The position numbers and the translations under genes were made by a program. Below the pieces are notes generated by a model. The model had not been told where the DNA came from. It made no database searches and saw nothing but the letters and a program-made list of their open reading frames with translations. Positions 45,020 through 53,889 of a DNA stretch of 64,000 nt are shown here, piece by piece (position 1 is the stretch's first letter; each line of letters begins with the position of its first letter). The DNA is from DATFVA01 sp963747755 (lineage in GTDB: Bacteria > Bacteroidota > Ignavibacteria > Ignavibacteriales > Ignavibacteriaceae): the NCBI GenBank assembly GCA_963747755.1, contig CAVVGK010000003.1:62001-126000 (forward strand). The letters run 5' to 3'.

Positions 45020-46170
45020 AGATAATAAAAACAGCCGTAATCGGAAGCGGCTTTATGGGTTCAGCTCATATTGAAGCTCTGAAAAGAATAGGTGGCGTGG
45101 AAGTAGCTGCCATCGTATCTAAGGAAAAAGATCAGGCAGAGAACCTGGCAGAACGGTATTCTATCCCGAAAGTTTTTGAAAACTGGGAAGACGTTTTTAA
45201 CGAAAAGCAAATACAGGTTATACACAACTGCACTCCAAATATTTTTCATTATGAGATAAATAAGGTTGCGATTGAAAATAATAAACATATTATTTCTGAA
45301 AAACCCTTGACGATAAATGCACGGCAATCCTCTGAATTATTGGAGCTTCTCGGAAAGCATAATGTAGTTAATGCTGTTAACTTCAACTACAGGTTTTACC
45401 CTCTCATCCAACACCTTCACTCTGTTTTTGAAGAGGAAATAGGGAACGTTTATCTCGTTCATGGTCATTATCTGCAGGACTGGCTTTTCTACGATACAGA
45501 TTATAATTGGCGGCTTGAGACAGGTATCAGCGGCGAATCACGGGCTATTGCAGATATAGGTTCACATTGGTGCGACCTTATTCAATTTGTAACAGGACTA
45601 AAAATAAACAAAGTCTTTGCAGATCTTTCTACTATCCATCAAGTCAGGAAAAAACCTGCTGTCACCGTGGAAACGTTTAAGGGTAAGGAGGCGAGTAAAT
45701 CTTCAGAAACGAGCGATGTAAAAATTTCAACTGAAGATGCAGGTTCTGTGCTGTTTGCCCTTGAGAATGGAGCAAAAGGTGCATTCACTGTGTCACAGGT
45801 AAGTGCAGGAAGAAAAAATCACTTCTGGTTTGAGATTGACGGAAATAAGAAAGCAGTTTCCTGGAACCAGGAGAATCCAAATGAACTTTGGATAGGGCAC
45901 AGGGAGAAAGCAAATGAGATCCTAATTAAAGATCCTGCTCTTCTGTCAGCTGAAGGCAGAAAGTTTGCACATTACCCCGGGGGACATCCTGAGGGATATC
46001 CTGACGGACCTAAAAACCTGTTTATGAGTGTTTATGACTTTATAAGGGATGGGAAAGATCCTTTGAATGTTAAACCTGATTTCCCGACATTTATGGACGG
46101 ACATCAGGAGAACAGAATAGTTGAAGCAATACTTAAAAGCAATCGGGAACAGAAGTGGGTCGCATTATAA
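45016..46170 (+). CDS. Gfo/Idh/MocA-family oxidoreductase
   Basis: The 384-residue protein has an N-terminal NAD(P)-binding Rossmann fold (AVIGSGFMGSAHIEAL, residues 7-22), the diagnostic EKP motif at 95-97 with catalytic Lys96, and a C-terminal alpha/beta domain. RAIADIGSHWCDLIQF carries the conserved Asp and His of the active site. Enzymes of this family oxidise or reduce sugars and inositols, and some cleave glycosides by an oxidation-elimination route. It overlaps the DUF6259-like gene by 4 bp and precedes a sugar isomerase-like gene by 41 bp, a combination often seen in catabolism of unusual sugars. Confidence 0.9.
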   Translation: MKIIKTAVIGSGFMGSAHIEALKRIGGVEVAAIVSKEKDQAENLAERYSIPKVFENWEDVFNEKQIQVIHNCTPNIFHYEINKVAIENNKHIISEKPLTINARQSSELLELLGKHNVVNAVNFNYRFYPLIQHLHSVFEEEIGNVYLVHGHYLQDWLFYDTDYNWRLETGISGESRAIADIGSHWCDLIQFVTGLKINKVFADLSTIHQVRKKPAVTVETFKGKEASKSSETSDVKISTEDAGSVLFALENGAKGAFTVSQVSAGRKNHFWFEIDGNKKAVSWNQENPNELWIGHREKANEILIKDPALLSAEGRKFAHYPGGHPEGYPDGPKNLFMSVYDFIRDGKDPLNVKPDFPTFMDGHQENRIVEAILKSNREQKWVAL

Positions 46171-46211
46171 CAAATAATATTTTAACGGTTAATAGGAATT
46201 GGGAGTACTAA

Positions 46212-47138
46212 ATGAAACTTGGATTTTTAACAGCCTGCCTTCCTAATGTAAATCTTGAAGAGCTTGCTAAGTTTGCATCTGGGCAGGGTTTTAAAACTTT
46301 AGAACTAGCGGCCTGGCCTGTAGACTCTTCAAGAGATTACCAGGCAAGGCAAATAGATGCGGCAAAGTTTGATAAATCTGAAGCTTCCCGCATTAAAGAT
46401 ATATTTGCCGGGAATAATCTTCAGGTCTCTGCCATGGCCTATTATGATAACAACCTGCATCCTGATCTAAAGCAGCGTAATAAATATCTGGAGCATCTTA
46501 AAAAAGTAATCGATACAGCACAAATGCTTGATGTAGAGCTGGTTGGAACTTTTGTCGGCAGCCGTCCCGATAAAACACCCAATGAAAATATTAAAGAAAT
46601 TGGACAGGTATTCAGGGACATATTGAAATACGCCGCTGACAGGGGAGTGAAAATAATGATTGAAAACTGTCCTATGGAAAACTGGGTGAAATTCGGACTC
46701 CCCGGTAATTATGCCTATTCTCCAGAACTATGGGATGCACTTTTTAATGAGTTACCCGATGAGAACTTCGGATTAAATTTCGATCCTTCACACCTGTACT
46801 GGCTGGGAATCGATTACCTTCAGGCTGTTGAGGACTATGCTGAAAAGATCTTTCATGCACACGCAAAGGACACCGAAATTCTGGCAGAAGGTGAATACAA
46901 TTACGGCCTGTTCGGAAGGCAGATTGATCCTGTTCCATGGAAATCAGGCTGGTGGCGTTACAGGATGCCAGGCCTGGGAGAAATTGACTGGAAGAAATTT
47001 ATTTCTGTTCTGCAGGAACATGATTATGACTATGTACTTTCCATAGAACATGAAGATCCTATATGGGAAGGGAGTGAGGAGAATGTTAAGACAGGACTAA
47101 AACTCGGTTATAAATATTTATCACAATTTGTAATTTAA
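46212..47138 (+). CDS. Sugar isomerase/epimerase (xylose isomerase-like TIM barrel)
   Basis: The 308-residue protein starts MKLGFLTACLPNVNLEELAKFA and carries the metal-binding pattern of the AP-endonuclease 2/xylose isomerase-like superfamily: Glu in IMIENCP, Asp and His in NFDPSHL, the HAKD motif, and Glu in LSIEHEDP. Such proteins isomerise or epimerise ketoses or inosose derivatives, and some act with Gfo/Idh/MocA partners in 3-keto-glycoside cleavage. Gene order beside such an oxidoreductase supports a joint role. It is cytosolic. The substrate is unknown. Confidence 0.87.
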   Translation: MKLGFLTACLPNVNLEELAKFASGQGFKTLELAAWPVDSSRDYQARQIDAAKFDKSEASRIKDIFAGNNLQVSAMAYYDNNLHPDLKQRNKYLEHLKKVIDTAQMLDVELVGTFVGSRPDKTPNENIKEIGQVFRDILKYAADRGVKIMIENCPMENWVKFGLPGNYAYSPELWDALFNELPDENFGLNFDPSHLYWLGIDYLQAVEDYAEKIFHAHAKDTEILAEGEYNYGLFGRQIDPVPWKSGWWRYRMPGLGEIDWKKFISVLQEHDYDYVLSIEHEDPIWEGSEENVKTGLKLGYKYLSQFVI

Positions 47139-47142
47139 TCAT

Positions 47143-49269
47143 ATGCGAAAACTGCTTTCAGAAGAATATTTTCCTTTCGGCTCTCAATACTACCGTGCAC
47201 CATCTCCTCACAAAAGGGAATGGGAAACTGATCTGAAAAAAATGTCTGAACTGGGATTTAATACTGTCAAATTCTGGGTCCAGTGGAGATGGAATAATCC
47301 TGCAGAGGGCATATTTTACTTTGATGACATCGACCGACTTATGGAACTCGCAGATGAATATGACCTGAGAGTAATGCTGAATACTATTTTTGATGTTGCA
47401 CCTGCCTGGATTTATAAAAAATTTCCTGATGCTTCGATGATAACTTTATCGGGACAAAAGATAGGACCTCAAACCCAACCACACAGGCAGATCGGCGGAC
47501 TTGGCTGGTGTTTTAATCATGACGGGGTAACGGGCCATATGATCCAGTTTCTCTCCGAAACACTTCAAAGGTATAAAGATCATCCTGCCCTGGAGATATG
47601 GAATGTCGGGAGTGAACCGGAATTAACCAGCAGTATGGCCGAAATGCGTGCTTATGCTGATAATGCAGCGAAGATGGGGGATATGCTATGCTACTGCCAT
47701 AACTGTGAATCAAAATTCAGGTCGTGGCTGAAAGAAAAATATACAGACATTAAAAATTTAAATACCAGCTGGAACAGGAACTATTATTCCTTTGAAGAAG
47801 CGGAGCTACCAAGGACACGGAACACCTTCAATGATATGATTGACTGGAGAATGTTTTTTGTGAAAACGATAGGAGAAAATGTAAAAAAGCGATTCGAAAT
47901 TGCTGAATGGATAGACGACGGCAAGCATCCACTTATGTGTCACCATGTATTTATACAGGGTTTTCCGGTAACCTCAACTGCCAGCGATCCCTGGAACGTA
48001 GGGCGATTCGGCGATCTTCATGGATTTACACAAATGGATGACGCTGCAATGATAGACATCCTGCGCTCCTGTTCAAAAGGCAAACCTGTTATTTCTGCCG
48101 AGATGCTGATGCTGCCGGGTTATACGCTCGATCTTCCAAAGAGAACAGACACCAATGACGTAAAGAGATTTATTTTCAGCGGAATTGCGGGGAACTTAAA
48201 AGGTTTTATCTTCTGGCAATTCCGGCCTGAAATACTTGGACGCGAAGCCCCGACATGGGGACTCACCCACATTGACGGGAGTACTACCCCACTGCTGGAG
48301 GCCTATGCAGAAACCGGAAAGGTTCTTCAGAATAACGCTGGTTTTCTACTGGATGCAAAACCGGCCAAAGCTGAGGTCGCTTTACTTTATAATCCTGAAA
48401 ACCAGGTGTTTGCCTGGGAGGCAACAGGAAATGAAAAGAATGCTACGGACTCTCTTCTTGGGATCCATCATGCACTTTATGAGCATAATTATCTGATAGA
48501 TTTTATACATCCCCGCGAGTTCCCATCTATCCTTCAAAATTACAGGGTTCTCTTTTTGCCCTTTCCTTATCTCCTTAATGAACAAATCACTTCGGTGATC
48601 GAAGGATGGGTGCGGGACGGCGGGGTGTTAATATCTGAAAGTTATACAGCTGCGTGGAACAGAGAGAAAGGGCACCATGAAAAGATTGTTCCGGGTTATG
48701 GACTTTATAAAGTTTTTGGTGTAAGGCAGGAAGCAGTCGAACCTGCAGATGAAAAAGGGAATGTTGAGATAATTACATCAAAAGACCTGCCTCTCATTAA
48801 AAAGGGCAGCTCGGTTAATGGTTCGATAATAAAAGAAACATTCAAAACCGATGGCGCTAAAGTACTTGCTGAATTTGCATCCGGTGAACCTGCAGTTACA
48901 TATTTCGAATACGGGAAAGGTAAGGCTGTACAGATTGGCACCTATTTAGGACTCGTCTATCACCGTGAAAAAACCACATCAAACGGCGAACTGATAGCAG
49001 GGCTGGTTGAATACTGTGTAAAAATTAAAAGACCTGAAGCTAGTGGAAAAGTCAGGATCGACATATTGAAAAACGATGAGCAGGAGATGTTGATAGTACA
49101 AAACCTTGAAAATAAGCCTCGTACAGTGATGGTTAAGCTTTATGGAATTAATGGTAAGACATATACAGAACAATTCTCAGGAAAAAAAGTAAAGCCACGG
49201 AAAGAGAAGGGAGACTACCAGCTAAATTTAAAGCTCGGCGCACGGGAGGTGCAGGTCTATATTGCCTGA
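47143..49269 (+). CDS. GH42 beta-galactosidase-like enzyme, no export signal
   Basis: The 708-residue protein has the GH42 plan: TIM barrel (about 1-390), trimerisation domain (about 395-610, ALLYNPENQVFAWE), and small C-terminal beta domain. The zinc cluster of the family is kept: Cys123 and Cys183, Cys185, Cys188 (CYCHNC). The probable acid/base is Glu158 and the nucleophile Glu320 (VISAEMLM). Oddly, the residue before the acid/base is Ser157 (NVGSEPE), not the near-invariant Asn. Substrate may therefore differ from plain beta-galactosides. No signal peptide, so it should act on imported oligosaccharides. Its end overlaps the MFS gene by 8 bp. Confidence 0.85.
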   Translation: MRKLLSEEYFPFGSQYYRAPSPHKREWETDLKKMSELGFNTVKFWVQWRWNNPAEGIFYFDDIDRLMELADEYDLRVMLNTIFDVAPAWIYKKFPDASMITLSGQKIGPQTQPHRQIGGLGWCFNHDGVTGHMIQFLSETLQRYKDHPALEIWNVGSEPELTSSMAEMRAYADNAAKMGDMLCYCHNCESKFRSWLKEKYTDIKNLNTSWNRNYYSFEEAELPRTRNTFNDMIDWRMFFVKTIGENVKKRFEIAEWIDDGKHPLMCHHVFIQGFPVTSTASDPWNVGRFGDLHGFTQMDDAAMIDILRSCSKGKPVISAEMLMLPGYTLDLPKRTDTNDVKRFIFSGIAGNLKGFIFWQFRPEILGREAPTWGLTHIDGSTTPLLEAYAETGKVLQNNAGFLLDAKPAKAEVALLYNPENQVFAWEATGNEKNATDSLLGIHHALYEHNYLIDFIHPREFPSILQNYRVLFLPFPYLLNEQITSVIEGWVRDGGVLISESYTAAWNREKGHHEKIVPGYGLYKVFGVRQEAVEPADEKGNVEIITSKDLPLIKKGSSVNGSIIKETFKTDGAKVLAEFASGEPAVTYFEYGKGKAVQIGTYLGLVYHREKTTSNGELIAGLVEYCVKIKRPEASGKVRIDILKNDEQEMLIVQNLENKPRTVMVKLYGINGKTYTEQFSGKKVKPRKEKGDYQLNLKLGAREVQVYIA

Positions 49270-50533
49270 TATTTTTAAGTCCAAACATTTCAGGGATGAA
49301 AATGTGAAAAGAAATTTCTTCCTGAATGTATTTGATGGGTCTGTGTACTCTTTTGCTATGAGCTTTGTCTCTCTGCAGACCGTACTTCCTATATTCATCA
49401 AAAAAATAAGCGGAAGCGATATCGCCGTTGGATTGATCCCTGTGATATGGCTGGTCGGGTTTAACTTCCCGCAGATTTTTGTATCAAACCATGTACGCAG
49501 ACTCGGTTATAAAAAGCCATGGATGCTGAAAACTGCTTTAGTACAGAGGATTCCATGGCTCGTTCTTGCTTTTCTATCGTACTTTCTGGTTGACAGTCTT
49601 GATAATTCAACAGCACTGATAATCATATTTATCGGACTAGCATTTGCGGCATTCGGCGGCAGCATAAATCTTCCGGGCTGGTTTGATTTAATTTCAAAAA
49701 TTACCCCGGTTCAGCTCAGGGGAAGATTGTTTGCTTTCCGTTCAGTTCTGGGTGCAGCGATGGGAATATTCGGAGGCTGGGTAGTATCGCTCATCCTTGA
49801 TTCCATTAGCTACCCGGTAAATTATTCTCTCTTATTCTTTATTGCATTTTTTGTAATGATGCTTTCCTACATCTTTCTTACTCTTTTAAAAGAAGAGCAT
49901 CCCAATCATCCGCAGTCTGATTTCACTTACAAAGAATTTCTTAAACGACTAAGTACAATACTTAAAGAAGAAAAGAATTTCAGAAATTTTATAATTGCAG
50001 ATGCAATGATGATGCTTGCATTGATGTCAAATGCCTTTCTTGCTGTTAATGCTATGGAAAAGTTCAATCTAACAGATGCATATGCAGGTTATTTTACAAT
50101 AATCATGATGTTGAGTATGACTTTTGGAAGTCTTTACTTCGGATACCTGGCCGATAAGAAAGGTCATAAACTCAATCTTATCTGGTCTTCGGTATTTACT
50201 CTGATAGCCTGCATTGCAGCGCTTATTTCCCCCGTAGTTGAAATATATTTTATAAGTTTTGCGGCCTCGGCTCTTACTATAACCCTGACACAGGTATCCA
50301 GGTTAACAATAATAGCGGAGATCTGCAGAGAGGATGACCGTCCTACTTACATATCATTGACCAACCTGATAACAGCTCCGTTTGTGCTTTCAGGATTATT
50401 CGGCGGATGGTTAGCTTCTGTTTTCGGTTATAATGCTGTATTTATTATAGCAGGAATATTTGCTGCGCTTGCTTTCATATGGCTGAATTTGAAAGTAACA
50501 GAGCCCCGTAAAATAGAGTTCGTGAATAATTAA
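49262..50533 (+). CDS. MFS transporter, probable sugar importer
   Basis: The 423-residue protein has 12 predicted helices and the internal loop FGYLADKKGHKLNLIW, a version of the MFS A-motif between helices 8 and 9. The start is TTG, supported by GGGAGGTG 10 bases upstream and by an 8-bp overlap with the GH42 gene. Coupling to GH42 and proximity to several glycosidases without export signals suggest import of oligosaccharides or a sugar derivative. It is the only inner-membrane transporter in the 37-kb run. Direction and substrate are not proven. Confidence 0.82.
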   Translation: MPDIFKSKHFRDENVKRNFFLNVFDGSVYSFAMSFVSLQTVLPIFIKKISGSDIAVGLIPVIWLVGFNFPQIFVSNHVRRLGYKKPWMLKTALVQRIPWLVLAFLSYFLVDSLDNSTALIIIFIGLAFAAFGGSINLPGWFDLISKITPVQLRGRLFAFRSVLGAAMGIFGGWVVSLILDSISYPVNYSLLFFIAFFVMMLSYIFLTLLKEEHPNHPQSDFTYKEFLKRLSTILKEEKNFRNFIIADAMMMLALMSNAFLAVNAMEKFNLTDAYAGYFTIIMMLSMTFGSLYFGYLADKKGHKLNLIWSSVFTLIACIAALISPVVEIYFISFAASALTITLTQVSRLTIIAEICREDDRPTYISLTNLITAPFVLSGLFGGWLASVFGYNAVFIIAGIFAALAFIWLNLKVTEPRKIEFVNN

Positions 50534-50545
50534 GAGAAATCAAAG

Positions 50546-52237
50546 ATGAAAAAAATATCAAGAAGAAACTTCATCAGAAATTCTGCAGTTGCAGGTATGG
50601 GTTCGCTTGTTGCATCCAGTGTGTTATTTTCCGCTCCATCTCTTCTGCTTAATAAAAAAACGCGGATGTCCACACTGCAGGGAGAATTAATATTCAAACC
50701 TTATTTTGTTCAGGAAGGAAGGGGACCCAACCTTTATGACCTTAGCTGGGCGACTGATAAAAATTGGGATACTTTCTACTCGAATATCCATATAGATAAG
50801 AATACCGGCGTAGTTATTTCCGACACAAGAGGAACCGGTCAATTCGGAATAAATGTAAGATGGAACGTAGAGGGTTTCGGATGGACGAATATTACTGCTG
50901 ATAACAATGGTGAATTTTACAAACTTCCTCCTGAAGGGAAGTTTGTTGATCTTAACCTGAATTATGAACTCTGCGGAAGCAGGGTGGTGAGGAACCGAAG
51001 CAGGCTGAAGGTTCTTTCTTCTGCCGGCTGGAAAGCGGATCCAGAAATAATGATGCTGGTGAACCTTTCTGAACAGTTCTATGAGGATGCAAAGAAGAAA
51101 TATTCCGATCAGGAGAATTGTGCGAAGCTAGCCCAGAGTGGACTGCTATATGCTTTATGGGCAAGTGAGAAAATGGAACTTGGAAAGGCTGCATATGATA
51201 TTCTTCAAAGAGGCAGCAGAAATGATTTTTATATAGGCTGTGATGCCCGGGCTTTTTACCAGATGTACCAGGACAAATTCCTGGATATGTTCAGCCATCT
51301 TTTCAATTATGCAAATATAACTTTTGTAGCAAAGGGAGATGGAATGATGTCCGATTATCAAACCGCTCCGGCTGCGATAAATCCTGAGACAAGGGAACTG
51401 CTGATCAATAAGCTGAATGAAAGAAATATAAAGTGCCAGGAGAGACTTCTGTTTTGGTTTCACGACTGCTGTACACCGGACTGGCTTAAAAATATGAAGT
51501 ACGATGACCTGATGAAATACGCTGAGAAACTGACCACAGAAACTATGAGGAAATTCGGTAATAAGCTTTATGCAATGGAACTGGTAAATGAACTCCATGA
51601 CTGGGCTAATAAACTTCATCTAAATCATGATCAGATCACCGAGCTTGTAAGGCTGATAAATGATGTTGCAAAAGCTGAAGCACCGGCTGTAAAGAGAACG
51701 ATAAATAACTGCTGCCCCTTTGCAGAATATGTACAGATGCACACCTATTCGGGGAGTCCCGCAGAGTATCCTCAGCGGACTCCATATCAGTTTTCCAAAG
51801 ATCTTATCCAAGCAGGGATTGATTTCGACATCCTTGAGCAGCAGATGTACTTTCCATACAGGGATCTTCAGGATGCAGTATTAATGATTGAAAAACTGTC
51901 ATCACTTGGTAAACCAATGCAGATCTCCGAAATAGGCTGTCCCGGCGGACCAACCAATAGGTCGGTAAAACTGGATGAAGTTAAAATCTCACAGGAACCA
52001 TATTTATGGCATCAGCCATGGGATGAGCATATCCAGGCAAACTGGCTGGAAGATCTTTATACGCTGATTTATAGTAAACCATACATTCACGCCGGCAACT
52101 GGTTTGATTTTGTTGACCCTAATTCATATATGGAAAATGGAGGTCTTCTTCGTTCTCCTGAGGGTGAGAAGAAAGAGGCATACATAAGGTTTGAACAACT
52201 CAAAAACAGGTTCGAAAATCTACCGGTTAAATCATAA
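50546..52237 (+). CDS. GH10-like protein, copy 1 of 4, Tat-exported
   Basis: The 563-residue protein begins with a twin-arginine signal (SRRNFIRN, then a hydrophobic stretch to about residue 36). An N-terminal domain of about 120 residues (GELIFKPYFVQEGRGPNLYD...) is shared by copies 2 and 3, and in part by copy 4. The GH10-like barrel carries the likely acid/base Glu349 (ELVNELHDW) and nucleophile Glu462 (QISEIG). The NNCCPFAEYV motif lies at about 387-396. Copy 1 is the most diverged around the usual FEPTEG motif, which it lacks. The GHxLxW histidine of true xylanases is replaced (ERLLFW). It probably works in the periplasm. First of four tandem paralogues. Confidence 0.8.
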   Translation: MKKISRRNFIRNSAVAGMGSLVASSVLFSAPSLLLNKKTRMSTLQGELIFKPYFVQEGRGPNLYDLSWATDKNWDTFYSNIHIDKNTGVVISDTRGTGQFGINVRWNVEGFGWTNITADNNGEFYKLPPEGKFVDLNLNYELCGSRVVRNRSRLKVLSSAGWKADPEIMMLVNLSEQFYEDAKKKYSDQENCAKLAQSGLLYALWASEKMELGKAAYDILQRGSRNDFYIGCDARAFYQMYQDKFLDMFSHLFNYANITFVAKGDGMMSDYQTAPAAINPETRELLINKLNERNIKCQERLLFWFHDCCTPDWLKNMKYDDLMKYAEKLTTETMRKFGNKLYAMELVNELHDWANKLHLNHDQITELVRLINDVAKAEAPAVKRTINNCCPFAEYVQMHTYSGSPAEYPQRTPYQFSKDLIQAGIDFDILEQQMYFPYRDLQDAVLMIEKLSSLGKPMQISEIGCPGGPTNRSVKLDEVKISQEPYLWHQPWDEHIQANWLEDLYTLIYSKPYIHAGNWFDFVDPNSYMENGGLLRSPEGEKKEAYIRFEQLKNRFENLPVKS

Positions 52238-52253
52238 CAAAAACTAAAATATT

Positions 52254-53882
52254 ATGGCAAAGAAAATTTTAAAAGAATCCAGCATTGCTGGATTAAATGC
52301 AGAAATCATAACCGAAAGGCGGACTGCTGCAATTACTGAGCAGGGTGAACTCATTTTCAGACCTTATTATGTCCAGAGAGGAGTGGGTCCTAATTTACTC
52401 GACTGGGCATATGCTTCTGATCAAAACTGGGATGCATTTCATTCGAATATTACTGCATCGAAAGATGGTGTAAAAATATCCGACACCGAAGGCAGGGAAA
52501 AGTTCGGGATTGATGTCCGCTGGAACGTAGAAGGTTTCGGGTATATTTTTATAACCGCGGATAACGGAGGTGAATATTATAAGCTTCCTCCAAAGGGTCA
52601 GTCGACTACCCTGAATCTCAACTATGAGCTGGCAAAAAGCAGGGTGTTGAGAAACAGAAGGAGAATGGATCTGCATAAAAAGCGTGGCTGGATTCCATCT
52701 TATGAGGTTATGTCATTTGTTAATCTTTCAGACGAATATTTCAAAGAGGCAGATAAATATTTGAATGACGGGGAAAAATGCGGAGAACTTTCTCAGAAGT
52801 CTCTGCTTTATGCAATGTGGGCAGGCGAAAAAATAGAATTGGAGAAAGCCCGGTTTGACATTCAGAAGAACGGGGTACGAAAAGGTTTCTTCATCGGCTG
52901 TGATGCACGGGGATTTTACCAGATGGACCCGGAAACCTTTATGGAGCTATTCACGGATGTTTTCGATTACGCAACCATCACCTATTATTTAATGAGCGGG
53001 TTTTACCAGGATTTTGAACCTACAGAGGGAGATACGCAATACGACGTAAGAGATGTGCTTTTTAAGAAGCTGAAAAACAAAAATATCACGGTTGAAGGCA
53101 GGCCGATTTACTGGCCTTACAAGACTGTAACTCCCGACTGGCTCAGGAACAAGAATTATGATGAAGTACTGAAGTATGTTGAGAAGCATGCCCGCGAGGT
53201 TGTAAGTCATTACGGCGAAGGAATATACGCCTGGGAAATTGTAAACGAATCACACGACTGGGCCAACGAAATGCAGCTTACTCCGGAGCAAATTACGAAT
53301 GTCACAAAGCTTGCATGTGAAGTCGCAAAAGATACCAATCCAAACGTAGGCAGACTGATAAATAACTGCTGTCCTTATGCAGAGTATGTTCAGCTTAAAA
53401 AATGGGGAGAGCTTGACGCCAAGTACCCCCAGAGAACTCCGCACCAATTTATGCAGGACCTTGTTGATAACGGCGTCGATTTTACAATCACAGGTCAGCA
53501 GATGTATTTTCCCTACAGGGATCTAGCTGATACTATAATCCTTATCGAAAGACTTGAAAAATTCGGACGTCCTGTTCAACTGACTGAAGTAGGTGCTTCA
53601 TCGGGACCATCGAAAGCGTCTATTGAGAATGGCTCTCTTGAAATATCACAAGAACCATATGTATGGCATCGTAACTGGGACCAGGAACTTCAGGCGGAAT
53701 GGCTCGAAGGACTTTACACTATGGCCTATAGCAAACCCTGGATTGAAGCTGTTAACTGGTATGATTTTGTTGATCCTTACTCATGGATAAAAAACGGGGG
53801 CTTAATAGCTTCGCCTCAGGGAGAAAAGAAAGCTGCTTATGACAGACTATTGAAACTAAAGAAAGAATGGAAGTTAAGCTAA
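52254..53882 (+). CDS. GH10-like protein, copy 2 of 4, no export signal
   Basis: The 542-residue protein has a polar N-terminal extension (about 1-30) with no signal peptide, then the shared N-terminal domain (GELIFRPYYVQRGVGPNLLDW). The GH10-like barrel has FEPTEG at 254-259, GRPIYW at 282-287, acid/base Glu332 (EIVNESHDW), NNCCPYAEYV at about 370-379 and nucleophile Glu445 (QLTEVG). The second family histidine after GRPIYW is also missing (PYK). It is closest in layout to copies 1 and 3. It should act in the cytoplasm on imported oligosaccharides. The 17-bp gap from copy 1 supports co-transcription. Confidence 0.82.
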   Translation: MAKKILKESSIAGLNAEIITERRTAAITEQGELIFRPYYVQRGVGPNLLDWAYASDQNWDAFHSNITASKDGVKISDTEGREKFGIDVRWNVEGFGYIFITADNGGEYYKLPPKGQSTTLNLNYELAKSRVLRNRRRMDLHKKRGWIPSYEVMSFVNLSDEYFKEADKYLNDGEKCGELSQKSLLYAMWAGEKIELEKARFDIQKNGVRKGFFIGCDARGFYQMDPETFMELFTDVFDYATITYYLMSGFYQDFEPTEGDTQYDVRDVLFKKLKNKNITVEGRPIYWPYKTVTPDWLRNKNYDEVLKYVEKHAREVVSHYGEGIYAWEIVNESHDWANEMQLTPEQITNVTKLACEVAKDTNPNVGRLINNCCPYAEYVQLKKWGELDAKYPQRTPHQFMQDLVDNGVDFTITGQQMYFPYRDLADTIILIERLEKFGRPVQLTEVGASSGPSKASIENGSLEISQEPYVWHRNWDQELQAEWLEGLYTMAYSKPWIEAVNWYDFVDPYSWIKNGGLIASPQGEKKAAYDRLLKLKKEWKLS

Positions 53883-53889
53883 AATAATT

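Noticed and set aside
51155..51619. 154-codon minus-strand frame
   Set aside because: Antisense to GH10-like copy 1; it is a shadow of that coding sequence.
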